DNA from: Spirulina sp. DLM2.Bin59
Lineage (GTDB): Bacteria > Cyanobacteriota > Cyanobacteriia > Cyanobacteriales > Spirulinaceae
Assembly (NCBI GenBank): GCA_007693875.1
Contig: RECT01000195.1
Location: 1 to 8,018 of the forward strand
DNA length: 8,018 bases
Reading direction: 5' to 3'
This document shows, piece after piece, positions 1-6,924 of the stretch (position 1 is its first letter; every line of letters begins with the position of its first letter). The translations under genes and the position numbers were made by a program. Below the pieces are notes generated by a model. The model did not search any database, was not told where the DNA came from, and worked only from the letters and a program-made list of their open reading frames with translations.

Positions 1-155
1 TATGCTTGATAATCTTTACCTATTAAACGATCCAATTGATCAGCTCCTTGCCAATCACCTCTACGGTCAGTTCGCATGAAACGAATAAATGCAAAGTCTT
101 CTTCAATGGCATCAATTTCAAAATTGATTTCTAGCCTATTTGTACGAATACTCAT
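1..155 (-). CDS. Unrecognised protein, N-terminal 51 codons only (cut by window edge)
   Basis: An open frame starts at ATG 155 on the minus strand and runs off the left edge. The visible N-terminus begins MSIRTNRLEINFEIDAIEED and continues with a charged stretch rich in Arg and Asp that includes a DRRGDWQGAD segment. I recognise no family, signal peptide or membrane segment. The gene is real on positional grounds: its ATG overlaps the stop of the helicase gene as ATGA, and a perfect GAAGGAG Shine-Dalgarno lies 8 bases upstream inside the helicase's last codons. It is therefore almost certainly co-transcribed and translationally coupled with the helicase, and probably acts with it. Whether it is a nuclease, methyltransferase, adaptor or other effector cannot be told from 51 residues. 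Confidence 0.8.
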   Translation of the reverse strand, partial: MSIRTNRLEINFEIDAIEEDFAFIRFMRTDRRGDWQGADQLDRLIGKDYQA

Positions 156-3100
156 GTGCAAAGCTCCTTCAAAAGAAATGTTATTGCCTCATTATCAATA
201 TTACCATTTTTACAGAGGTATGGGATTTCTATAACTCGTTTATTTGATGAAACTACAGGATAAAATCTTGTATCATTAGTTCCAAGTATGTTGATAATGA
301 ATACTCTGGAAGCATTAATACGTTCCATTTTTTCATGAATTTTGTCAAGTAACTTTTCAGCGTTGACAGCAACCTGGTCATTCCAAAGTTTAAAATCAAC
401 ATAGATACCTTGATCTGTTTTAAAATCAAAACATTCAAATTCCTCCACATTTAATTCTGAAAGCTTTATGTTTAAAAAATGCTCAAGGATATGCTTTCCA
501 CTGACTTCACCCAATACTCCTTTATAGATATTGTTGAACATCGGTGGTGTCAAAATATGTTTAGATTTTGGAAAACTTGTTGCCCATCCAGATTTCGTAA
601 ATAGATCACGTAATATTTGAATTTTCATTAATTCAGCAAGACGGGCTGAACGCTCACTAACTTCTTTTTCACCATACTCTTCAGAGAAGAAGATTTCTAT
701 GTCTCTGTAGTCATTTTCTTCGGAGTAACGGTATGAATATGCAGCTTCTGGCAATTCAACATAAATGTTTCCCCAGTTTGTGTTATATGGGTCTGTTTCT
801 GCAACTGCCGGTTGACGAAGTACCTGTTCTCGAAGAGCTTGCCATTCTGCCACAGTTTCTGGTGTCCAAGGAGTTTTCAATTGTCGCTGGATATACGCCA
901 TTGTCTGATTACTCCGTGATGATGCGCGATTTTGTGCTTCAATCCACTTATCAGCTTGTTCTGTATATTTTCCCGCAGATTCGAGAAGAGTATCATATTC
1001 ACGAACCGCAATAACATCCTCCGGCAAAGAAAAACGGACGAGATGTTTTTGGATTGAGGCATCAGCAAGAATATGAATGGTTTGAGCTTTCATATTCGTC
1101 CGGCATATTCGCCCTACAGCCTGGATAATTATTTTATTTAAGAAACGTGTATAAGAATCAGTTTTGTATAAATTTGTGTAATCTTCAGCACTTCTTTTAT
1201 GCTTCTTTCTTCCAACATAACGATGAAAAACTTCATCCAGTTTACTTTTGAACACTTGGGGAGAAATAGCGCCATTTTCAACAAGAAATTCTAGTTGAAA
1301 AATGTATTTTATGAAGCTTTCATTTTCAATACCATCTCCATAGATATTTACAAGAAGATTGGTTGGACGATCAAGGTATATCCCGTTAATGTCCATTTCA
1401 TTGCGTTTTGGAAATTTATTGATATGAATAGGACTTGAAGATTCAGGAATTGGGTATTGAAGGTTTTGACCTGATCCGATAGTTTGGTAGCTAGAAATAA
1501 TGAATCTTCGTTTTCCTTGTGCTAATTCCTCAGTCAGCTTTACCTTGTTTGCATCAAACTCTTTACTGCTGAGTACGATAACTATATCTCTTATATCTTC
1601 GTTAGTTACATCACTCGTTTTCTCTACCAAAAGATTTGCATACTCGTGAAAAATATTTAGATCGAAGCGCGAATCTCCATATTTAGGTAATTTACTAAAA
1701 AGGGATAGAAAAGCATGACAGTCTGGATGTTCTAAAAAGTATTTCCACGCAGTTAAAGCACGAACATATCGACAAAAAGCATTCTCAATGTCAGATTTTT
1801 CTAAATCATTAGTGTATTGCAGTTTATTCCAAAGGGCTTGTGCCGCTTCTTGATCATCAAGAAGATGCTCAAGTTCATCAAGAGCCTGTTGATGAGAGTC
1901 AATTTTACAAAATACTGTGTTAATTGAGATACTATCATAACCCTCAATTGACTGATTATAGGCATCTTTTAGTCTGTCAAGAGTGTTGCCTGATAATCGT
2001 GCAAATACACTACCTAATTGTGCTTTCAAATACTCAAGATCGTAGTTTCCAATGTTGGTATAGAGTCCAGCGGTGGCAGAGATGCCAACAACCATTGCCT
2101 TAGAACACACGTTAACCAAAAACGATTCTGGTGTTTGGTTAAAGTTATACATATAAATTTTTGATAATGTATCGTGCTCATCGCTATCAACAATGTCATA
2201 ATAACGAAAACCGTTGTCGTAGAAGCTTTGACGTTCAAGAGTGCTTTTTTCTGATCGTATGCCATAAAGTATATTGCTTTCCATCATATTTTTTGTTAAA
2301 AATGCCACATCTTCACTATCAAGACGAAAATGATTGAGGACAGTTCGTATTGCTAACTCAATGGGAAAAGTTTCTCGTATCAATTCATTTTCTTGTTTTA
2401 AATAACAATAATTACGGGCTAGATAGCCAATCCTTGTTTGAAAATAGCTCAAAAAACCCGAAATTTCGTTAAGTAGTGAACGAATATCTACGCCAACTTT
2501 TTGAGATTTAGGCTCAACAGCCGTTATCCAATTTGAACGATTTTCTAAGTCAGCAATAATTCTGATCGACTTATGGCGAGCATCCAGAACAGAATGAAAC
2601 TGATAGTCATAGAACAGGAAATTTCTTTTCTTCGTTGAAAAATCTTCATGTGACTTGCATGTATGCTGAAGATTATACCTACTGAATATTTCTGTGGCCT
2701 TTTCACGAAGTTCATCAATTATTTGTGGTAGTGATGGCCACTTTTTTTTGGAAGTGGTTTGAATATTTTTGCGCCACATTGATTCTTTGAGTAATCCTTG
2801 AGGGCACTCACTTTGTACAAGATGATTATGAATACTTAAAAATAAATTAAGAAGATCTATGCGATGTTGTAACCCTGAGTCGATGATATTCTTGAGGACG
2901 GTATCTTTAGTTGTATCAAATTCATCAATAAAAATAAGAGAATTTTTGATCAGACGGTCACATAAGTGTAAATGATACGAACGTTCAACAACTGTTGTAT
3001 TCTTCAGAAAAAATTTATCCATACTCAAAAACAAAACTGTGCGTTCATCAGTAAATACAGCGGGATAAAGCTTCCCAATCCATTGATAATGCGGATCATT

Positions 3101-3616
3101 CTTGATTGCACTTAATCGCTCTTTTTTTGTTTTGAACTTATCTAGAGAATCTGTGATCGATTTCCGAAACTCAGGCTCAATTTGTTTTCTGATTTCCGAT
3201 TCAAGAGATGACTGAACTTCTTTGGGGAGTCTAGATTTTTTTGAGTTTGAGAGTGCTTCAATATAAGATTGAAGCTTGGAATATTTTGAATTTTTAAATT
3301 GCTCAGGAATTTCACTACTGACACTCAGTAAATTCTGTTTAATTGCATCAAGGTTAGAATCGATGAATAGAACATGTTGATCAAATTCTTCTTCTTTCTG
3401 ATTCGCAATAAATCGTTCTTTAAGGTCCGGAATCGGCAAATTCTTTTTTAAGTTTGTTATAAAAAGAATTTTTCGATTTTGCGCAGCAAATTCTTCATAG
3501 TGTTCATAAATAAAATTAAGAACGCTGTGTGTTTTTCCAAATCCGGTTGGCATACTCAATAATAGCAGCCCTGATTTTAATTCGCCACAACAGTATTCGC
3601 TAAGTACTTTTTCCAT
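152..3616 (-). CDS. Large SF2 helicase-like protein with C-terminal PD-(D/E)XK-type nuclease domain
   Basis: This 1154-residue protein has the motifs of a DEAD/DEAH-type superfamily 2 helicase: motif I (Walker A) MPTGFGKT at 22-29 with Lys28, motif II DEFD at 231-234, motif III SAT at 513-515, a motif V-like TIGSGQN at 712-718, and motif VI QAVGRICR at 832-839 with the arginine-finger positions. The spacing is unusual. About 200 residues separate motifs I and II, with a charged, probably helical part near 95-175, and about 280 residues separate II and III. Near the C-terminus, GE at 1036-1037, Asp1064 and D-F-K at 1074-1076 match the order of a PD-(D/E)XK nuclease core. Known of the families: such fusions translocate on or unwind DNA or RNA and cut it, as in restriction, Cas3-like and other defence proteins. 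The start is ATG 3616, because an in-frame TAA lies 12 bases upstream. It overlaps the next gene by 4 bases. The gene is AT-rich and has no HIP1 site, unlike its neighbours, suggesting transfer. The helicase assignment is firm, the nuclease domain likely, and a defence role is inference. Confidence 0.88.
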   Translation of the reverse strand: MEKVLSEYCCGELKSGLLLLSMPTGFGKTHSVLNFIYEHYEEFAAQNRKILFITNLKKNLPIPDLKERFIANQKEEEFDQHVLFIDSNLDAIKQNLLSVSSEIPEQFKNSKYSKLQSYIEALSNSKKSRLPKEVQSSLESEIRKQIEPEFRKSITDSLDKFKTKKERLSAIKNDPHYQWIGKLYPAVFTDERTVLFLSMDKFFLKNTTVVERSYHLHLCDRLIKNSLIFIDEFDTTKDTVLKNIIDSGLQHRIDLLNLFLSIHNHLVQSECPQGLLKESMWRKNIQTTSKKKWPSLPQIIDELREKATEIFSRYNLQHTCKSHEDFSTKKRNFLFYDYQFHSVLDARHKSIRIIADLENRSNWITAVEPKSQKVGVDIRSLLNEISGFLSYFQTRIGYLARNYCYLKQENELIRETFPIELAIRTVLNHFRLDSEDVAFLTKNMMESNILYGIRSEKSTLERQSFYDNGFRYYDIVDSDEHDTLSKIYMYNFNQTPESFLVNVCSKAMVVGISATAGLYTNIGNYDLEYLKAQLGSVFARLSGNTLDRLKDAYNQSIEGYDSISINTVFCKIDSHQQALDELEHLLDDQEAAQALWNKLQYTNDLEKSDIENAFCRYVRALTAWKYFLEHPDCHAFLSLFSKLPKYGDSRFDLNIFHEYANLLVEKTSDVTNEDIRDIVIVLSSKEFDANKVKLTEELAQGKRRFIISSYQTIGSGQNLQYPIPESSSPIHINKFPKRNEMDINGIYLDRPTNLLVNIYGDGIENESFIKYIFQLEFLVENGAISPQVFKSKLDEVFHRYVGRKKHKRSAEDYTNLYKTDSYTRFLNKIIIQAVGRICRTNMKAQTIHILADASIQKHLVRFSLPEDVIAVREYDTLLESAGKYTEQADKWIEAQNRASSRSNQTMAYIQRQLKTPWTPETVAEWQALREQVLRQPAVAETDPYNTNWGNIYVELPEAAYSYRYSEENDYRDIEIFFSEEYGEKEVSERSARLAELMKIQILRDLFTKSGWATSFPKSKHILTPPMFNNIYKGVLGEVSGKHILEHFLNIKLSELNVEEFECFDFKTDQGIYVDFKLWNDQVAVNAEKLLDKIHEKMERINASRVFIINILGTNDTRFYPVVSSNKRVIEIPYLCKNGNIDNEAITFLLKELCT
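164..170 (-). promoter_or_regulatory. Strong Shine-Dalgarno for the downstream partner gene
   Basis: The minus strand reads GAAGGAG, 8 bases before ATG 155. It lies inside the last codons of the helicase gene. A near-consensus site at ideal spacing, together with the ATGA stop/start overlap, fixes the start of the partial gene and indicates translational coupling. The host-like genes rpsO and the ABC ATPase in this window lack such a clear site. Confidence 0.75.
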
Positions 3617-3651
3617 GTTTTTGGATTTTTACCTCGGCTTCTCAATGTTTA

Positions 3652-3663
3652 TTCAATATTGAA
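3652..3663. repeat. Perfect 12-base palindrome in helicase 5' leader
   Basis: TTCAATATTGAA is its own reverse complement. It lies 35 bases upstream of the helicase ATG, between the candidate promoter and the start codon. This position would suit an operator, but AT-rich palindromes of this length also arise by chance. Confidence 0.4.
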
Positions 3664-3669
3664 GTTAAG

Positions 3670-3689
3670 GTATAGGCTAAAGACTATAC
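3670..3689. promoter_or_regulatory. Inverted repeat GTATAG-N8-CTATAC, possible operator/promoter of helicase operon
   Basis: Two perfect 6-base arms flank an 8-base spacer, a layout suited to a dimeric repressor. Read on the minus strand, one arm contains TATAGT (3688 to 3683), a fair -10 hexamer. It would place transcription start near 3676 and give a leader of about 60 bases. No good -35 is found 16-18 bases upstream. If the -10 is right, a protein bound to the repeat would block the promoter. The repeat is seen directly; its role is inference. Confidence 0.35.
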
Positions 3690-3840
3690 TAGATTATCAC
3701 AAAAACACTCATGAATTGCCGTTGCAGAGGGAATTTTCATAAAGAAAAGATTAAGAAATAGAATATATCGTAGGTTGGGGTTCCCCTTCTCCTCAGCTTG
3801 GTAGAAAGGGCTAAGAGATATAAGAAGCGGCTGCCCTTGG

Positions 3841-3860
3841 GTTAGGTAAACTTGCCTAAC
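3841..3860. promoter_or_regulatory. Inverted repeat GTTAGG-N8-CCTAAC upstream of ABC ATPase
   Basis: A second 6-8-6 inverted repeat lies about 65 bases upstream of the candidate -10 of the transporter gene. Arms are perfect; the spacer is TAAACTTG. It could be an operator or activator site, or a weak RNA stem. It matches no NtcA, LexA or Fur consensus I know, and its arms differ from those of the repeat at 3670-3689. Confidence 0.35.
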
Positions 3861-3922
3861 TTAAGCTACACCTCTTGCAAACTGACGACTTGTTGCTTGT
3901 TCCCCCCCTTCCTTAAAAAATT

Positions 3923-3931
3923 TGCTAAAAT
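3923..3931 (+). promoter_or_regulatory. Candidate extended -10 (TGCTAAAAT) for the ABC ATPase gene
   Basis: TG-C-TAAAAT matches the extended -10 form TGnTATAAT with one mismatch. Transcription would begin near 3938, leaving a leader of about 20 bases before ATG 3958. No TTGACA-like -35 is at the usual distance, which extended -10 promoters tolerate. If correct, the upstream in-frame TTG at 3922 cannot be the start codon because it would precede the transcript. Confidence 0.4.
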
Positions 3932-3957
3932 CGGCCCACTTCATCGCCTCAAACCCC

Positions 3958-5733
3958 ATGACGCAGCCTGTTCTTGATGTACGCCATCTCTGCATTCAAT
4001 TTCCCAGCAGCACTACAACAACGATCGCCGTCGATGAGATTAGTTTTACCTTGCCTCGGGGCCAAACCTTGGGGATTGTGGGGGAATCGGGATCCGGTAA
4101 GTCGGTGACAGCTTTGGCCCTGTTGGGGTTAATTCCCGCACCGGGAAAGATTACCCAGGGGGAAATTTGGTTTTGTGAAAGTGAGGGGCAGCCGGTGGAT
4201 CTGTTGACATTGCCGGAGGAGCAGCGCCGCCTTTATCGGGGTAAGGCGGTGGCGATGATCTTTCAAGATCCGATGAGTTCCCTTAATCCGGTGTTTACCA
4301 TTGGGTTTCAACTGACGGAGGCGATTTGTTTGCATCAACAGGTGGGGAAAGGGGAGGCGCGACGACGGGCGATCGCCGCCCTTCAGGAAGTCCGCCTCTT
4401 GCCCAATGATGACGCACTCCAAGCCCAAGCCACGGAAATGGCCAGCAATGATTGGGGACGGATGCAATGGGTAAATGAACAGAAGCGGGGGATTTTAGAG
4501 CGGTATCCCCATGAGTTATCGGGGGGACAGCAGCAACGGGTGATGATTGCCATGGCGATCGCCTGTAATCCCACCCTCTTAATTGCCGATGAACCCACCA
4601 CGGCCCTTGATGTCACGGTGCAGGCCAGTATTTTGAAACTGTTGGCAGATTTATGCCGCTCCCGCCAAATGTCCCTGGTGTTTATCACCCATGATTTAGG
4701 CGTGATTGCGGAGGTGGCGGATCAGGTGGCGGTGATGTATCGGGGCAAAATTGTCGAGTGCGATCGCGTCCATACCCTTTTCCATCAACCCCAACACCCC
4801 TACACCCAGGGGCTACTGGCCTGTCGTCCCCGTCTCGATGTTGCCCAAAGTTACCTCCCCACCGTGGCGGATTTCCTAGCAGGCAAAGTTGATCGCAGCA
4901 GCGATCCCATAGTTGAACCGGTGGAACCCGTCAAATCGAACGAACCTACGCCTTTACTCCGCGTCGAAAACCTCACCGTGGGGTTTCCGATTAAAGGGGT
5001 ATTGGGTTGGGAGCGTCGCTATTTTATGGCGGTGAATGATCTTTCCTTTGAGGTTTATGCGGGGGAAACCCTGGGGTTAGTGGGGGAATCTGGTTGTGGT
5101 AAATCCACATTAGCCCTTACTCTATTGCGGCTCACGCCAGAACTGGCCGGTAATATTTATTTTGATGGCCAAAATATTACCCACGCCCAGGGAGCCGCCC
5201 TCAAGGCCCTGCGCCGCGAAATGCAAATCGTCTTTCAGAACCCCTACAATTCCCTCAATCCCCGTATGGCGGTGGGGAAAGCGATTATGGAGCCGTTACA
5301 GATCCATGGCCAGGGGAAAACGAAGGCGGATTATCGCAACCGGGCCGCCTATCTCTTGGAGCGGGTGGGCCTCGATCCGGGGATGATGAATCGGTTTCCC
5401 CATGAATTTTCCGGGGGTCAGCGGCAACGGATCTGTATTGCTCGCGCTTTGGCCCTCAATCCCCGCTTTATTATCTGTGATGAATCGGTTTCGGCTCTGG
5501 ATGTGTCGGTACAGGCCCAGGTGTTGAATTTATTGAAGGAATTGCAGCGGGAATTTGGCTTGACCTATATTTTCATTTCCCATGATTTGAGTGTGGTCAA
5601 GTTTATGAGCGATCGCATCATGGTGATGAACAAGGGCAAAATCGAAGAAATCGATCGCGCCGACCAAATCTACACGAACCCCCAAACGGACTACACCAAA
5701 CAACTGATCGCGGCGATCCCGGCGGGTCTATGA
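3958..5733 (+). CDS. Dipeptide/oligopeptide-type ABC importer, fused two-domain ATPase
   Basis: This 591-residue protein joins two ATPase domains that correspond to DppD/OppD and DppF/OppF. It should energise uptake of peptides or related solutes from the cytoplasmic face of a permease pair. Domain 1 has Walker A GESGSGKS (42-49), Q-loop FQDP (102-105), signature LSGGQ (187-191), Walker B LLIADEP (207-213), H-loop His245, and an oligopeptide-type QHPYTQGLL tail near 279-287. After a linker, domain 2 has Walker A GESGCGKS (376-383), Q-loop FQNP (426-429), signature FSGGQ (484-488), Walker B FIICDES (504-510) and His542. All catalytic residues are present in both halves. Domain 1 carries an acidic/polar insert of some 25 residues between Q-loop and signature (about 150-178). 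ATG 3958 is preferred over in-frame TTG 3922 because the family sequence starts at MTQPVLDV and a -10-like element overlaps the TTG. No permease or binding protein is adjacent; scattered transporter genes are common in cyanobacteria. Exact substrate unknown. Confidence 0.95.
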   Translation: MTQPVLDVRHLCIQFPSSTTTTIAVDEISFTLPRGQTLGIVGESGSGKSVTALALLGLIPAPGKITQGEIWFCESEGQPVDLLTLPEEQRRLYRGKAVAMIFQDPMSSLNPVFTIGFQLTEAICLHQQVGKGEARRRAIAALQEVRLLPNDDALQAQATEMASNDWGRMQWVNEQKRGILERYPHELSGGQQQRVMIAMAIACNPTLLIADEPTTALDVTVQASILKLLADLCRSRQMSLVFITHDLGVIAEVADQVAVMYRGKIVECDRVHTLFHQPQHPYTQGLLACRPRLDVAQSYLPTVADFLAGKVDRSSDPIVEPVEPVKSNEPTPLLRVENLTVGFPIKGVLGWERRYFMAVNDLSFEVYAGETLGLVGESGCGKSTLALTLLRLTPELAGNIYFDGQNITHAQGAALKALRREMQIVFQNPYNSLNPRMAVGKAIMEPLQIHGQGKTKADYRNRAAYLLERVGLDPGMMNRFPHEFSGGQRQRICIARALALNPRFIICDESVSALDVSVQAQVLNLLKELQREFGLTYIFISHDLSVVKFMSDRIMVMNKGKIEEIDRADQIYTNPQTDYTKQLIAAIPAGL

Positions 5734-5781
5734 CGCTGGTTGCCCTCATCCCCCAGCCCCTTCTCCCAGGGGAGTCGGAGG

Positions 5782-5801
5782 GCAATAAATCGCAATAAAT
5801 C
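5782..5801. repeat. Tandem 10-base direct repeat
   Basis: GCAATAAATC occurs twice head to tail (5782-5791 and 5792-5801), joining the left and right halves of the palindromic element. The AT-rich centre differs sharply from the C/G-rich arms. It may be a slippage duplication or the trace of a target duplication where two half-elements met. Confidence 0.7.
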
Positions 5802-5805
5802 AAAG

Positions 5806-5830
5806 TCCCTCTCCCATTTTGGGAGAGGGA
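5806..5830 (-). terminator. Probable terminator hairpin of DAHP synthase gene (possibly bidirectional)
   Basis: TCCCTCTCCCA and TGGGAGAGGGA form a perfect 11-base-pair stem with a 3-base loop. It begins 28 bases after the DAHP synthase stop. On the minus strand the stem is followed by CTTTGATTT, a moderately U-rich tail. On the plus strand the tail ATTTAGGG is poor, so termination of the ABC gene would rest on the hairpin alone. Confidence 0.5.
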
Positions 5831-5858
5831 TTTAGGGTGAGGGCAAAAGGGCAAGGTA

Positions 5859-6917
5859 CTACACCAACACCGGCTCCGGCAACGGCCACCGCTCCACCGC
5901 CTTACCAATCACCGCCAACTCCGTCATCAACCGCTCAAACCGTTCTGGGGTGAGGGATTGGGGGCCATCGGAGAGGGCTTGGGCAGGATTGGGATGGACT
6001 TCAATCATTAACGAATCCGTCCCCGCTGCAATACAAGCCTTAGCCATTGCCGGCACATATTCCCAGCGACCCGTGCCATGGCTGGGGTCAAGCATGATCG
6101 GTAGGTGAGTGAGCGATCGCAGCACCGGCACGACGGCAATATCTAACGTGTTCCGCGTGTAGGAGCGATCAAACGTCCGCAAACCCCGTTCACAGAGAAT
6201 CACATTGGGATTCCCCGCCGCGAGGATATATTCCGCCGCCATCAGCCATTCATCAATGGTGGAGGACATCCCCCGCTTGATCAGCACCGGCTTATCCTGC
6301 GCCCCCACCTTTTTCAAGAGGGCAAAATTTTGCATATTGCGCGCTCCCACCTGGAGCACATCCGCCACTTCCGCCACCTTCTCCACATCGGCGGTATCCA
6401 TCACTTCCGTAATGATCCCCAAACCTGATGCTTCCCGCGCTGCTGCTAGCAAGCCTAAGGCACTTTCGCCATGGCCTTGGAAGGCATAGGGAGAGGTGCG
6501 GGGCTTATAGGCCCCACCCCGGAGGAACTTCGCCCCGGAGGCTTTCACCGCCTGGGCCGTGGCGATGATCATTTCTTCATTTTCCACAGAGCAGGGGCCC
6601 GCCACCACAACAACAGGGTGATGTTCCCCAAAGGCCACCTTACCGCTGGGGGTACTGACCAAAACTTCACTGGCCTCCCCATGGCGGTACTCGCGGCTTG
6701 CCCGTTTGTAGGGCCGCTCCACCCGGAGCACCGTTTCAATCCATTGGCTCCGTTCCTGAATCTGCTGCTCATCCAAATCAGCGGTATCTCCTACGAGGCC
6801 AATCACCACCTTATGCTTGCCGACAATCCGCTCCGGCGTTAAGCCCCAGCCTTCAAAATCTTCACAAAGACGATCCACCTCAGCTTCCGGTGAACCCACA
6901 CGCATCACAACAATCAT
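5859..6917 (-). CDS. aroF: 3-deoxy-7-phosphoheptulonate (DAHP) synthase, type I-beta
   Basis: The enzyme condenses phosphoenolpyruvate and erythrose 4-phosphate to DAHP, the first step of the shikimate pathway to Phe, Tyr, Trp and chorismate-derived quinones. The 352-residue protein has an N-terminal ferredoxin-like regulatory domain (about 1-70, starting MIVVMRVGSPEAEV) and then the TIM-barrel core, the layout of the Thermotoga-like I-beta class. Visible family motifs are AGPCSVE (106-112), KPRTSPYAFQG (138-148), QVGARNMQNF (189-198), LIKRG (212-216) and LDPSHGTG (276-283). The four metal ligands known in the family match Cys109, His280, Glu306 and Asp317. The start at ATG 6917 is supported by AGGAAGGA 7 bases upstream. 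The length is normal and nothing is broken. The N-terminal domain suggests feedback control by an aromatic amino acid, but which one cannot be read from sequence. The gene follows the pam68-like gene at 128 bases and so probably has its own promoter. Confidence 0.96.
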   Translation of the reverse strand: MIVVMRVGSPEAEVDRLCEDFEGWGLTPERIVGKHKVVIGLVGDTADLDEQQIQERSQWIETVLRVERPYKRASREYRHGEASEVLVSTPSGKVAFGEHHPVVVVAGPCSVENEEMIIATAQAVKASGAKFLRGGAYKPRTSPYAFQGHGESALGLLAAAREASGLGIITEVMDTADVEKVAEVADVLQVGARNMQNFALLKKVGAQDKPVLIKRGMSSTIDEWLMAAEYILAAGNPNVILCERGLRTFDRSYTRNTLDIAVVPVLRSLTHLPIMLDPSHGTGRWEYVPAMAKACIAAGTDSLMIEVHPNPAQALSDGPQSLTPERFERLMTELAVIGKAVERWPLPEPVLV

Positions 6918-6924
6918 GACGTAA

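Larger units (their letters stand above)
3617..3957. other. Divergent intergenic region between helicase operon and ABC ATPase gene
   Basis: This 341-base gap holds no convincing gene. It separates the AT-rich minus-strand operon from the GC-richer plus-strand transporter gene, so both promoters must lie here. The helicase-proximal part, to about 3770, is AT-rich like the operon; beyond that point the sequence is mixed, with C-runs near 3902-3912. It contains a 12-base palindrome, two 6-8-6 inverted repeats and a candidate extended -10 hexamer, listed separately. I see no tRNA, terminator with a U-tract, or insertion-sequence ends. Confidence 0.7.
5741..5845. repeat. Cyanobacterial-type interspersed inverted repeat between convergent genes
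   Basis: The element opens with TGCCCTCATCCC and closes with GGGTGAGGGCA, near-perfect inverted termini. Its left half can fold alone, since TGCCCTC (5741-5747) pairs with GAGGGCA (5778-5784). Its right half carries an 11-base-pair hairpin (5806-5830). The C-rich TGCCCTCA..CCCCAGCCCC-TTCTCCC style resembles small palindromic elements scattered through many cyanobacterial genomes. It encodes nothing and fills the gap between the ABC ATPase and DAHP synthase genes. Confidence 0.7.

Noticed and set aside
733..1068. Open frames of 93 (plus) and 63 (minus) codons inside the helicase gene
   Set aside because: They lie entirely within the helicase reading frame and lack any sign of independent coding.
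3922..3957. TTG start giving a 12-residue longer ABC ATPase
   Set aside because: The added residues do not look like the family N-terminus, and an extended -10-like element overlaps the TTG. ATG 3958 is preferred.
4129..4688. Minus-strand open frames inside the ABC ATPase gene
   Set aside because: They overlap the conserved first ATPase domain and encode nothing recognisable.
5494..5514. Walker B of the second ATPase domain reads CDES rather than the common DEP
   Set aside because: The catalytic Asp and Glu are intact, and Ser at this place occurs in many homologues I recall; no loss of function implied.
6205..6919. Plus-strand open frames of 73-123 codons opposite DAHP synthase
   Set aside because: They are antisense to a highly conserved enzyme, show no family features, and arise from GC-rich codon bias.
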